DNA from: Ananas comosus
Lineage: Eukaryota > Streptophyta > Magnoliopsida > Poales > Bromeliaceae
NCBI RefSeq assembly: GCF_001540865.1
Contig: NC_033635.1
Coordinates: 2,996,231-3,060,230 of the forward strand
Direction of reading: 5' to 3'
Length of the DNA: 64,000 nucleotides
Below, piece by piece: positions 1-10,594 of the stretch. Position numbers and translations under genes: made by a program. Below the pieces are notes generated by a model, which worked only from the letters and a program-made list of their open reading frames with translations, had not been told where the DNA came from and searched no databases. Numbering within the stretch: the first letter of the stretch is position 1; the number at the start of each line of letters is the position of its first letter.

Positions 1-414
1 TTTTACTTTGTGGCAAGAATGTGTTGAGCTACTAATCTAAAGCAAAACAGTATGAGAAACATCAACTCGAGGTCCTCGAGGCGCATACTATTATTGATAT
101 TAAAACCAAATTTGATGTGATAGAAGGAGAATTTGATGGAAATTTATATTTCAATTACTATGTGGGGGATGCGCTTTTAGTTCATTTGATTGGAACCTCA
201 TTTCCGAGGGCATGCTAATATTTACTGAGAAGTGTTTCCATTCATGTGGTTTTATGGTACTATTGTTAGTGCTTTGCTTTACTCCTTGTCGACGAATGGT
301 TTTCCTGTCTGATTTGGCTTGGTTGAAGCTTCTCCCAAAGTGCTATTTGAGACATTATAAACTTTTGTTTTGTCGAGATCTTCCTGATATTCTCTCATTG
401 TAGCAGGAGCAATA

Positions 415-842
415 TGTCACGGGCTTAGCGTTTTTGTTCGCAAAGCCCATGCGGCGTCCGCCTTCCTGTTCGAAGATATACAAGCCTTCGTCCATATTGC
501 TAGTCCGAATCTTCGCGTCCTACGACTAAGTATGTAAAAGAAATGACAAAGAGAGAAAGGCAGAGGTTCATTCAAAAAACTAAGTATTCCACTACTTAAA
601 AAAGGAGATTACAGCATGTAAACACACTCTCTCTTGTGTGTCTTGACCTTAGCCAAACCCTACTATTTATAGGCCTATGGATAGAATAAATCTAGCCACT
701 CAACACACTCACTATCTCACTCATAATGAGCCTTCATAATAGCCAAAAGCACATGAGTCACCTTATTAACTCTTGGTAGTTTTATAACCTTTGAGTTTCC
801 ATCATTGATGGAAAAAGTTACAAAACTCTTCATCTCTCCACA
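415..842 (+). mobile_element. LTR-like segment abutting F-box exon, unit A
   Basis: The segment begins TGTCACGGGC and ends CTCCACA (TG...CA ends). It contains a TATA-like TATTTATAGG near 664 and ends directly against F-box-type coding sequence. I see no target-site duplication, primer-binding site or polyprotein, so it may be a solo LTR remnant or simply non-coding DNA. Its position suggests that it replaced the 5' part of the F-box gene before the array was duplicated. Confidence 0.35.
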
Positions 843-881
843 GTGGGTTGGGTTTTCTGGGCGTTGACCTGCGGGGCCTAC

Positions 882-1391
882 ATGCAAGGTGTCGATCCCT
901 ACGTCGTGGCGCTGGACGTCGACGCTGCGGCCGTGGTGCCGTCCTCGCGGATCGTGCCTCTCCCCACCGAGGCGGTCGCCGCTGGCTCACCGGATGACTA
1001 CGAGATCCAGATCGCGTGGTGGGGCGAGACCGGGTCGTGCTTGATCCAGTACCGGAAGCCCGCGTTTGCTTTCGCGCTGTGGTTGCTTGCGACGACGAAG
1101 ACGAACGAAGAGGATGCGACGGCGACGACGGCGACGGCGTGGAAAAAGATTTGTGAGGTGGGGATTGAAGAGATCAAGCCGAGGAAGAGGCAGATCGGGT
1201 CGTTCACGCTGATAAATCGCGACATTCTCATCTTCATCACCCTGCAGCGGCGCCGGCTCTACGGTTACAGCCTGAGCAGCCGGCAGTTGAAGAAGCTTCG
1301 CCGCGTCGACTCGCCGTATTCAGCGCTGATCCCTTACGCGAACACCCTGCGCCCCTGCAGCAGGGATGACAAGGTCATCGCCGAGAAATAG
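882..1391 (+). pseudogene. F-box-associated-domain gene, 3' exon only (unit A); 169-aa ORF open
   Basis: The reading frame runs from the CAG at 841-843 (GWVFWALTC...) to a TAG at 1389-1391; the first in-frame ATG is at 882, giving 169 aa. The pattern (VDPYVVALD, then RIVPLP, then SCLIQYRK, WKKICEVG, a beta-strand run NRDILIFIT, LYGYSLSSRQL and IPYANTLRPC at the end) resembles the C-terminal F-box-associated beta-propeller half of plant F-box proteins. No F-box motif is found upstream, where LTR-like DNA sits instead. An F-box half alone would lack the SKP1-binding part. The family assignment comes from pattern memory only. The ORF is intact, so expression as a truncated protein cannot be excluded. 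Confidence 0.5.
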
Positions 1392-2924
1392 ATGAATAGT
1401 AATTTGTTGTATTTTGATTTTCTCTCTTCTATTTGTACTATACTAATATAGCATGAAGCATCAATTAGAGTTGAGTTACTCCACTTTTAGAATCACAAAC
1501 TTTCAACTTTTCTTAAATTCATAAATTGTATGATAGTGATTATCTGGGGTTCAAGAACCAAAAAATTGAAAGTGTATGCTTTTAAAAATATGGTAGCTTC
1601 ATTGGCACACATTTATTAATATTTTTTGTAAATTTCTTTTAATTATTTTTTTACGCTGAAGTTCAATAATATCATGGTGTACCTTTTTTTTTTTATAATT
1701 ACCATAAAGTTCTTGTTTGATGTCTACAACATCCTTTTATGATTTCTTAGTTAATTACGAGATTGGAATCAGGTTTGTTTGCATCTTGCTTCAGATATTA
1801 ATCTGGCTTATTATACACAATTTTACTTCTTCAAAATTTCTGTTCAGATTTCTTTGCCTCCTAAATCAAGGAACTTTGATTAATGCACAATCCTATCTCA
1901 TTATAGGGTCATTCATACCAAAAAAAGATCTTTTGGAAAAATTTTAGTTATAAGGCCATTCATACGAAAAAAGGATTTTTTGGAAAAATTTTAGTTATTG
2001 AATACATAATCTAATTGGACATAATAAAAGAATAGGTAGCACTATCAATAGGTCGAATACAAGTGAGTTATGACCAGCTTGAGATTGGTTTGAAATTATT
2101 AGAGGTAGCTTGATGTATCGCTCGAGCAAAAATTTAGGTCATGCTCGGATTGCAATTTAATAAGCTAGCTCGGTTCGTTTATTAGATGAACGGTTTGACC
2201 TCAAGTACATTTCGAGTTGAACGCACGCGAGCTTGCTCGCCAATGATGAGCTGATTTTCAGCCTTATTTGACTAGATTTTGAATTGATCATATGTTATTC
2301 TCAATTTATATTAAATTAGAACTAATAAAATTATAAATATATCTTAAAATAAAGGAAATATATACTTTAAATAAATTAAGTATTGCATTGTCAGTTAGAC
2401 TAGATTTGAGTTGTGAATAAATACATTCTGACTTGATTTCTAATTAGGCTAGATTTTGGTTATGAATATGTTTATTCTGATTCTACTTTAATTTTTGTAA
2501 TTAATATATATTTAAGAGCAACCGATAATCTATTTACAGGCTAAACGAACGATTAGTTAGACTAAATTTCAAATATGAATATACTCTATTTTAATAATTA
2601 AGGTATAAATTTTAATTTTTCTTTCTATTTTTCTCTTAATTATTTGATTTTTTTCTCCAGATTATTCTTCGTACTAATCATATAAATATTTATTTAAAAA
2701 GAATTATTATTTTACACTTCTCAACTTAAAATTAATAAAAAGACATTAATTGTTTGAATAAATTATTTTGTACACCCACATGTCCTCTTTTTGGGCTTAT
2801 TATACTTTTGGCCCGTCCAGACGCCATTCGTCTCTTTCTCCCCTTACCGTTCCGCGGGTTCTAAACCCTAACCCTAGAGCCTGGGAACGAAGGGTCGCTC
2901 TCGTCATCCTCGGAGGCCCAGGCC
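1392..2924. other. AT-rich spacer and J-protein promoter, unit A
   Basis: No credible coding region. At about 2105-2290 there is a degenerate stretch rich in GAGCTCG-like words that recalls the interior of the hAT-like element in unit C and may be an old relic of the same family. The last 160 bp are the J-protein promoter copy, with a site II motif (TTGGGCTTAT at 2791-2800) and an AAACCCTAA telo-box near 2862. Confidence 0.6.
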
Positions 2925-3065
2925 ATGGCGGAGCCGCGCAAGAGGTGCTTCTACGAGGTCCTCGGCTTGAGCCGCGACGCCTCCCAGGAGGAGATCCGCT
3001 CCGCCTACAAGCGCCTCGCTCTCCAGCTTCACCCCGACAAGGTGGCGGCGTCGGCGTTTGAATGA
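2925..3065 (+). pseudogene. Truncated J-protein (first 39 codons, then stop), unit A
   Basis: The ATG at 2925 matches the start of the intact J-protein gene (17595) and encodes the first two J-domain helices through HPDK. Seven unrelated codons (VAASAFE) and a TGA at 3063-3065 follow, where the sequence switches to unrelated AT-rich DNA. Two residues differ from the intact gene (EVLGL instead of EILGV). A J-domain ending at HPDK lacks helices III and IV and cannot fold normally. The codon-39 junction reads AAG followed by GTGGCG, a possible weak 5' splice site. Confidence 0.88.
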
Positions 3066-3896
3066 TTTAAGAAATTTTGAATGATTTTAGAAATTTTGAT
3101 ATAGTCGAAATTCATAATAGAAAATATTTTGGACAAACTGATTTTCATATGGAAGCAATGAAACTAAACATCTATTACTGATCCAAATTAAATTAAAGAA
3201 GAAAATATAAAAATAAAATAATTAGAAAAGTAATTAGAATTTAATTTTTAAATTTAGATATAGAATATATACTTTTGCATGATTTCTTTTACAAATTCAT
3301 ACTAGTTGCATGTGTGTGTGTTTTTTTTTTCTAAGTTCATTCCAGTAGTTTTCGTTTTTTCGGTGGAGGATGGGAGTTCATACCTCTAAAGTGACTATGC
3401 CAAACCTTTATTATTAAAGAGAGCAATTGCGGATATTGGCCAAGAGGAGGATTCTGCGGTGGTGCGGAGAAATTTAGAGGAGGATTTTGCGGCGGTGCGG
3501 AGAAATTTGAAGGCGTCGCTGGTTGGGAATGGAGGGTTTAGGGTAACACTAATCTTTTCTACTGTTATTTTTTTCTCTATTATTTATTATATTTTTTTTT
3601 CTCTATTATTTCGCTGTGATCTTTTAAATAATAAGTTAAGTTTTGACCTTTTAAAAATATATATTATTTGTGTTTGAAAAGTATAGGAACAGAAAGATAG
3701 AAAAAAAATAAGAATATAACAGGGAGTGGCTTGCAATATTTAGAAAGTACAGGGACTAAATAGCAATGTTCATATAGAGCTCGCCTTGATCCGCAATTTC
3801 TATTATTAGGGCTTCTATTATTAGGGCATAGCGCGTCTATTATTAGGGCATAGCGCGATTTTGCCGCGGAAGTGCTTTTCCAATTGATCGAGCATC
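3066..3896. promoter_or_regulatory. Upstream region of SF3B5, unit A
   Basis: AT-rich DNA. It includes a two-fold repeat of about 33 bp around 3445-3520 (GGTGCGGAGAAATTT words) and two perfect 22-bp tandem repeats at 3814-3835 and 3836-3857 (TCTATTATTAGGGC core) plus a partial third copy at 3799-3813. These sit 40-100 bp before the SF3B5 start codon and are probably promoter or 5' UTR. Confidence 0.5.
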
Positions 3897-6340
3897 ATGC
3901 AGGTAATCGATCCAATTTTTTTTTCTCTTTTTTCCCCTAATATTTGTTTTGAATTAACGGGAACCAGTAGATTTCAAAACCCTAGTTTGCGTTTCACTTT
4001 TTTTTAAAATTTTTTTTTTTTTAACCTTTAAGATCTTTGATACTCGTTGAGGTGCGAGCATCATGACGGTAAACTATGTTTTAAAAGTTTAATTCTTAGG
4101 TTATTTTGATGCATCATCCAGTAGATTGTGAAACCCTAGAAAAAGGTCTTGACTTTTTTCTTTTTTTTTTTTTGATGTAAGTGGTATTAACGCGCTCTCT
4201 TAAACCCTAAAGTTCGAATTTTTACAAATTATTGCGTTGTGTGTGATGTATGGTAGGGTAAAGTGAATCATCAGCGTACTTTATCCTCAATATGGCGCAA
4301 TTCTGTTAGGATTGCTTAGTATATAGATAATTTTTTAGGTTTTCAAAGCTCTGTGGTAAAAGAAGAAAAAAATTGTTTAAAAAAAATGTTGGATTGGAAG
4401 TTGAAGAAATTTTTCCGCTTCGAACTATTAACGGAAATATATGATTAATGGTATAAGGAATTTCTTATTCTCTCATGAATCTTTTGTTTATTGAGAATCG
4501 CATCATCTTAAAGCCTTGTTAATGAATATGAGTGGAACCTTTTTTCAATATTTGTCTATTAAGATCTGGTTATAGGCAGTTGTTTCATTTGCTTCCTAAT
4601 TGGAATTAAGTTGCTGAGAAGTAAATACATGGGATAAGAGTATTTAGTCTCTTCACGGATCGGACGAGTCCACATGAAAATTATCCTTGTCACACTTACG
4701 CCTGGTTTGGTAGTATGGTGGCTAAAAGCATCATTTTGGAAATGTGACGAGGGAGGGAGGATTTGAAGAGGAGGGAGGGGTGCGGGTGAAGCGGTTTTAG
4801 ATTGGAGGAGGGAAGTAGTTTCGACAAAATTTTCCGTTGGATCACAAAAGTTTGCTCTTACTAACGTATCTCTCTTTCTTTCTCAAGTAGTCCAATAAAA
4901 AGTTCTTATTGATTCTTTGTAAAAATCCCGTTAACGGTTCTTCCAAGTATGAGTGGTAAATTGGACTTCCTGTATTTCGGGGATCTAGAAGCAACTTCCG
5001 ACAGCCGACAGCCGACAGCCGACCATAGCGAAAACCATGTTCCTAGGATTGTGAATTAGGGTTCATATTTGGAGTAATCGTAAACAACAAGATGGTTTAT
5101 ATTAAGTATTTCCTGCTACAAAGACATGTGGATACAATATAAATCAACTGTTAGGTTTTATTAGACCTTTTGGAGTTCTCCTTTTCTTAACTTAATTTTT
5201 CTTGTATTGAAGTTTTGGTTGTTTATATATTTTTTTAACTTTTTTTTGCTTTATTTTAGTTGTGTTGCTTTCTAACTGTGGTAACTCTATTTATGTACTC
5301 AGGCCAGCGACAGATTTAACATTAACTCTCAGCTTGAGCATCTGCAAGCCAAGTATGTTGGAACAGGGCATGCGGACTTGTCTAGATTGTAAGTCACTAG
5401 GTCCATAAATATGTTATAACTGATTTTGAATAATCTTATTATAATTTTTTATTTGTTTTTGGTGTTAAGTGAATGGGCAGTAAACATTCAGCGGGACAGC
5501 TATGCATCCTATATTGGTCACTATCCCATGTTAGCATACTTTGCTATAGCGGCAAATGAATCAATTGGGCGAGAGTGCTACAATTTCATGCAGGTATCTT
5601 CGACTATTTTTTCCATTCTTTTTCTATATCGGGCCGTATTGTGGAAACTATTGATCTTACTACTACGTCATTGGCTAATCTGTGAAGCTTGATGTATACT
5701 AACTTTAGTTAACTCCACATTGTTAGATCACAATCAGAAGTCCTAATTTTCATTTTGTCAAGATAGAAATATTTTTTCGTGTTATCATGTTTTGACCCAA
5801 TCATGAGCCCATAATGAGCTATGAGCTTATTTTGCTGCTCTAAATGGTGCTGCGTATATTGAGCATGATGAAAATAGTGTAAAAGGAGTTCCGTAACAGG
5901 CTTTTGCTTAGATTTGCCATTCTGTATTGCCATTCTATCATTTTGCGATGAACGATACACCCTATCTATACGATAAAAATCTAAACTGTAAAAATATATG
6001 CTGGCCACATACAAGTACCTTGCATTGTTGATTTTAGAATGGCCTGAAGTGTAAAGTGAATTGAACCTAGTGATTCATGATAATCTTACAGATGTTAACG
6101 GGTCAAATAAAAAATTTGATTAGTACTTCGATTAACATTCTACATCAATTCAAAATACTTCTGATGGTGGCGATATTTCTCTCCTGACAAATGAAGAAAA
6201 ATAGCAGAGTAAAATAAACCTCACTATGAAGCAAGTGGCATGCCATCTTACATTTTTCATTTTCTTCCTTTTGATTTGATGTCGTCTTTCAGAAAATGTT
6301 GTTGCCGTGTGGTCTTCCTCCACAGCGGGATGAAGATTGA
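3897..6340 (+). CDS. SF3B5: Splicing factor 3B subunit 5 (SF3b10), array copy A
   Basis: Core U2 snRNP SF3b subunit, an 87-aa protein that packs against SF3B1 and SF3B3 in branch-site recognition in the nucleus. Coding exons are 3897-3902 (ATGCAG), 5303-5388, 5470-5593 and 6293-6340; all introns are GT-AG and the phases join without error. The product shows the family hallmarks QLEHLQAKYVGTGHAD, EWAVNIQRDSY, the YFAIA...NES segment and the end MLLPCGLPPQ. Length equals the family norm (about 86-87 aa). Intron 1 is long (1400 bp) and separates only two codons, a usual plant leader-intron layout. Two positions look non-standard: Ala59 where plants and animals usually have Glu (AIAENES), and Cys67 where plants usually have Arg. 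The copy appears intact and is probably expressed. Confidence 0.93.
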
Positions 6341-6960
6341 GGTGCTCGTAGTTTCGATTTCAAGCTTGTCCGTGTCGGTCCTCTTCCTGTAGTCGGTGCT
6401 TCCCATTGCAAAGAAAGTGAAGAGCAAAAAGATTGCCTATCAGCCACTTGATGATCTTTTCTTTCTTCTTCTACATTTTTTCTTTCAGTGGTGTTATTGA
6501 GAGGATTGCCGCGAGCGTGCGTTCTAAACTTACACAACATGTTTATTTTTTCTTTGTGGCAAGAATGTGTTAAGCTACTTATCTAAAGCAGAACAGTATG
6601 AGAAACATCAACTCGAGGTCCTCGAGGCGCATACTATTATTGATATTAAAACTAAATTTGATCTGATAGAAGGAGAGTTTGATGGAAATTTATATTTCAA
6701 TTACTATGTGGGGGATGTGCTTTTAGTTCATTTGATTGGAAACTCATTTCCGAGGGCATGCTGATATTTACTGAGAAGTGTTTCCATTCATGTGGTTTTA
6801 TGGTACTATTGTTAGTGCTTTGCTTTACTCCTTGTCGACGAATGGTTTTCCTGTCTGATTTGGCTTGGTTGAAGCTTCTCCCAAAGTGCTATTTGAGACA
6901 TTATAAACTTTTGTTTTGTCGAGATCTTCCTGATATTCTCCCATTGTAGCAGGAGCAATA
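6341..6960 (+). other. 3' flank of SF3B5 copy A, junction into unit B
   Basis: No gene. Probable 3' UTR followed by the array junction at 6547. Short open frames here (for example 6567-6764 and 6758-6949) recur in all units but show no recognisable protein pattern. Confidence 0.5.
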
Positions 6961-7359
6961 TGTCACGGGCTTAGCGTTTTTGTTCGCAAAGCCTGTGCGG
7001 CGTCCGCCTTTCTGCTCGAAGATGGACAAGTCTTCGTTCATGTTGCTAGTCCGGACTTTCGCGTCCTACGACTAAGTATGCAAAAGAAATGACAAAGAGA
7101 GAAAGGCAGAGATTCATTCAAAAAACTAAGTATTCTACTACTTAGAAAAAGATATTATAGCATACAAACATACTCTCTCTTAGGTGTCTTGATCTTTGCC
7201 AAACCCTACTATTTATAAGCCTATGGATATAATGAATTTAGCCATTCAACACACTCACTATCTTATTTATAATGAGCCTTTATAATATCCAAAAGCTTTC
7301 ATAACCTTTGAGTTTTCATCGTTGATGGAAAAAGTTACAAAACACTTCATCTCTCCACA
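6961..7359 (+). mobile_element. LTR-like segment, unit B
   Basis: Counterpart of 415-842, 399 bp, with the same TGTCACGGGC start and CTCCACA end. It is shorter than in A and C because about 29 bp near the right end (the stretch before the final TTTGAGTTTCC-like sequence) is missing. Confidence 0.33.
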
Positions 7360-7398
7360 GCGGGTTGGCTTTTCTGGGCGTCGACCTGCAAGGCCTAC

Positions 7399-7899
7399 AT
7401 GCAAGGTGTCGATCCCTACGTCGTGGTGCTGGACATCGACGCTGCGGCCGTGGCGCCGTCCTCGCGCTGCTGGCTCGCCGGATGACTACGAGATCTGGAT
7501 CGCGCGGTGGGGCAAGACTGGGCCGTGCTTGATCCAGTACCGGAAACCCGCGTCTGCTTTCGCGCTGTGGTCGCTCGCGACGACGAAGACGAACGAAGAG
7601 GATGCGACGGCGACGAAGAGGATGCGACGGCGACGACGGCGACGGCGTGGAAAAAGATTTGTGAGGTGGGGATTGAAGAGATCAAGCTGAGGAAGAAGCA
7701 GATCGGGTCGTTCACGCTGATAAATCGCGACATTCTCATCTTCATCACCCTGCAGCGGCGCCGGCTCTACGGTTACAGCCTGAGCAGCCGGCAGCTGAAG
7801 AAGCTTGGCCGCGTCGACTCGCCGTATTCGGCGCTGATCCCATACGCGAACACCCTGCGCCCCTGCAGCAGGGATGACAAGGTCATCGCCGAGAAATAG
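7399..7899 (+). pseudogene. F-box-associated-domain gene fragment, broken (unit B)
   Basis: Counterpart of 882-1391. A 29-bp deletion after about 7470 shifts the frame and produces a TGA at 7483-7485 after 28 codons. About 140 bp later a 20-bp tandem duplication (AAGAGGATGCGACGGCGACG) shifts it back, so the last 90 or so residues (ATAWKKICEVG to DDKVIAEK, stop at 7897-7899) are again in the original frame. The net change is minus 9 bp. Upstream of the second indel the product of the original ATG is only 28 aa. Confidence 0.75.
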
Positions 7900-9552
7900 A
7901 TGAATAGTAATTTGTTGTATTTTGATTTTCTCTCTTCTATTTGTACTATACTAATATAGCATGAAGCATCAATTAGAGTTGAGTTACTACACTTTAGAAT
8001 CACATAGCATGAAGCATCAATTAGATTTAGTTACTACACTTTTAGAATCACAAACTTTCAACTTTTGAACTCTTAAATTCATAAATTGTATGATAGTGAT
8101 TATCTAGGGTTCAAGAACCAAAAAATTGAAAGTATATGCTTTTAAAAATATGGTAGCTTCATTGGCACGCATTTATTAATATTTTTTGTAAATTTCTTTT
8201 AATTATTTTTTTTTGATAATTACCATAAAGTTCTTGTTTGATGTCTACAACATCCTTTTATGATTTCTTAGTTAATTACGAGATTGGAATCAGGTTTGTT
8301 TGCATCTTGCTTCAGATATTAATCTGGCTTATTATAGACAATTTTTATTTCTTCAAAATTTCTGTTCAGATTTCTTTGCCTCCTAAATCAAGGAACTTTG
8401 ATTAATGCCCAATCCTATCTCATTATAGGGCCATTCATACGAAAAAAGGATCTTTTGGTAAAATTTTAGTTATAGGGCCATTCATACGAAAAAAGGATCT
8501 TTTGGAAAAATTTTAGTTATTGAATACATAATCTAATTGGACATAATAAAAGCACAGGTAGCACTATCAACAGGTCGAATACAAGTGAGTTATGACCGGC
8601 TTGAGATTGGTTTGAAATTATTAGAGGTCGCTTGATGTATCACTCGAGCAAAAAGTTTAGGTCATGCTCGGATTACAATTTAATAAGCTAGCTCAGTTCG
8701 TTTATTAGATGAACAGTTTGACCTCAAGTACATTTCGAGTTGAACACGCGAGCTTGCTTGCCAATGATGAGCTGATTTTCAACCCTATTTGACTAGATTT
8801 TGAATTGATCATATATTATTCTCAATTTATATTAAATTAGAACTAATAAAATTATAAATATATCTTAAAATAAAGGAAATATGTACTTTAAATAAATTAA
8901 GTATTGCATTTTCAGTTAGACTAGATTTGAGTTGTGACTAAATACATTCTGACTTGATTTCTAGTTAGGCTAGATTTTGGTTATGAATATGTTTATTCTG
9001 ATTCTACTTTAATTTTTGTAATTAATATATGTTTAAGAGCGGCCGATAATCTGTTTACAGGCTAAACGAACGATTAGTTAGACTAAATTTCAAATATGAA
9101 TATACTCTATTTTAATAATTAAGGTATAAATTTTAATTTTTCTTTCTATTTTTCTCTTAATTATTTAATTTTTTTCTCCAGATTATCCTTCATACTGTTC
9201 ATATAAATATTTATTTAAAAAGAATTATTATTTGTACATTTTAAAAGGAGGAGTAAATTTGACACTTCTCAACTTAAAATTCATAAAAATTTAAATAAAT
9301 TTTTTTAATAAAAATGAAAAAATTAATGTCTTAATTGTTTGAATAAATTATTTTGTACACCCACATTTCCTCTTTTTGGGCTTTGTTACGCTTTTGGCCC
9401 GTCCAGAAGCCATTCGTCTCTTTCTCCTCTTACCGTTCCGCGGGTTCTAAACCCTAATCCTAGAGCCTGGGAACGACGTTCCGCGGGTTCTAAACCCTAA
9501 CCCTAGAGCCTGGGAACGAAGGGTCGCTCTCGTCATCTCGGAGGCCCAGGCC
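7900..9552. other. Spacer and J-protein promoter, unit B
   Basis: No gene. It holds a tandem duplication of about 48 bp (GCATGAAGCATCAATTAG words, about 7956-8050) not present in A or C. The J-protein promoter copy keeps the site II motif (TTTTTGGGCTTT at about 9374) and carries a duplicated telo-box block. Confidence 0.6.
9435..9520 (+). repeat. 43-bp promoter duplication with two telo-boxes
   Basis: Two near-identical 43-bp copies (9435-9477 and 9478-9520), each with CCGCGGGTTC and AAACCCTAA, differing at two positions. Units A and C have a single copy. Confidence 0.9.
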
Positions 9553-9693
9553 ATGGCGGAGCCGCGCAAGAGGTGCTTCTACGAGATCCTCGGCGTGAGC
9601 CGCGACGCCTCCCAGGAGGAGATCCGCTCCGCCTACAAGCGCCTCGCTCTCCAGCTTCACCCCGACAAGGTGGCGGCGTCGGCGTTTGAATGA
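9553..9693 (+). pseudogene. Truncated J-protein (first 39 codons, then stop), unit B
   Basis: Same structure as 2925-3065: J-domain through HPDK, then VAASAFE and TGA at 9691-9693. Unlike unit A, it keeps EILGV as in the intact gene. The identical breakpoint in both units shows that the fusion of J-protein 5' end to SF3B5 upstream DNA predates their duplication. Confidence 0.88.
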
Positions 9694-10594
9694 TTTTAGA
9701 AATTTTGAATGATTTTAGAAATTTTGATATAGTCGAAATTCATAATAGAAAATATTTTGGACAAACTGATTTTCATATGGAAGCAATGAAACTAAACATC
9801 TATTACTGATCCAAATTAAATTAAAGAAGAAAATATAAAAATAAAATAATTAGAAAAGTAATTAGAATTTAATTTTTAAATTTAGATATAGAATATATTC
9901 TTTTGCATGATTTCTTTTACAAATTCATACTAGTTGCATGTGTGTGTGTTTTTCTTGTTTTCGGTGGAGGATGGGAGTTCATACTTCAAATGTGACTATG
10001 CCAAACCTTTATTATTAAAGAGAGCAATTGCGGCATTCATAATTTATATTTTTATTATGAAATATTTATATTTTTTTAAAAAAATATTATGAGATATTGG
10101 TGAAAACTAAATATAAAATTATATTTAGAGAAAATCATGAGATATTGGCCAAGAGGAGGATTCTGCGGTGGTGCGGAGAAATTTGAATGCGTCGCTGGTA
10201 AGCATAGCTGGGATGGTAGGCTCGATAACAACTCGAATAGGGTTTAGGGTTTAGGGTAAAACTAATCTTTTCTACTGTTATTTTTTTCTCTATTATTTAT
10301 TATATATATTTTTTCTCTATTATACGCTGTGATCTTTTAAATAATAAGTTAAGTTTTGACATTTTAAAAATATATATTATTTGTGTTTGAAAAGTATAGG
10401 AACAGAAAGATAGAAAAAATATATATATATAACAGGGACTGGCTCGCAATATTTAGAAAGTACAGGGACTAAATAGCAATGTTCATGTAGAGCTCGCCTC
10501 GATCTGCAATTTCTATTATTAGGGCATAGCGCGTCTATTATTAGGGCATAGCGCGATTTCGCCGCAGAAGCGCTTTTCCAATTGATCGAGCATC
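9694..10594. promoter_or_regulatory. Upstream region of SF3B5, unit B
   Basis: AT-rich DNA. Relative to unit A it has about 100 extra bp of A/T-rich sequence near 10035-10140, one rather than two copies of the GGTGCGGAGAAATTT word, a GGTTTAGGGTTTAGGG block near 10240, and two 22-bp TCTATTATTAGGGC repeats (10512-10533, 10534-10555). Confidence 0.5.

Larger units (their letters stand above)
1..6546. repeat. Tandem array unit A (start truncated by window)
   Basis: Window position 1 corresponds to 6547 and 13226, so the window opens just downstream of where an SF3B5 gene ends in the other units. The unit holds, in order, an SF3B5 3' flank, an LTR-like segment, an F-box-associated exon, a spacer, the 5' end of a J-protein gene and a complete SF3B5 gene. 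The offset to unit B is 6546 bp at the left end and 6679 bp in the SF3B5 part, the difference being small indels. Because the unit opens with an SF3B5 3' flank, a further SF3B5 copy probably lies upstream of the window; this is an inference. Confidence 0.93.

Noticed and set aside
212..403. 63-codon frame repeated in all three units (212, 6758, 13437)
   Set aside because: Located in the SF3B5 3' flank; conservation reflects the array and it has no domain features.
2768..3061. 97-codon open frame over the J-protein start in unit A
   Set aside because: It is a different frame from the ATG at 2925 and arises from GC-rich codons; the same effect gives frames at 17532-18107 and 17791-18135 opposite to or within the real gene.
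5709..6014. 101-codon minus-strand frame, repeated at 12388-12693
   Set aside because: It lies wholly inside SF3B5 intron 3, is repeated only because the array is, and has no recognisable pattern.
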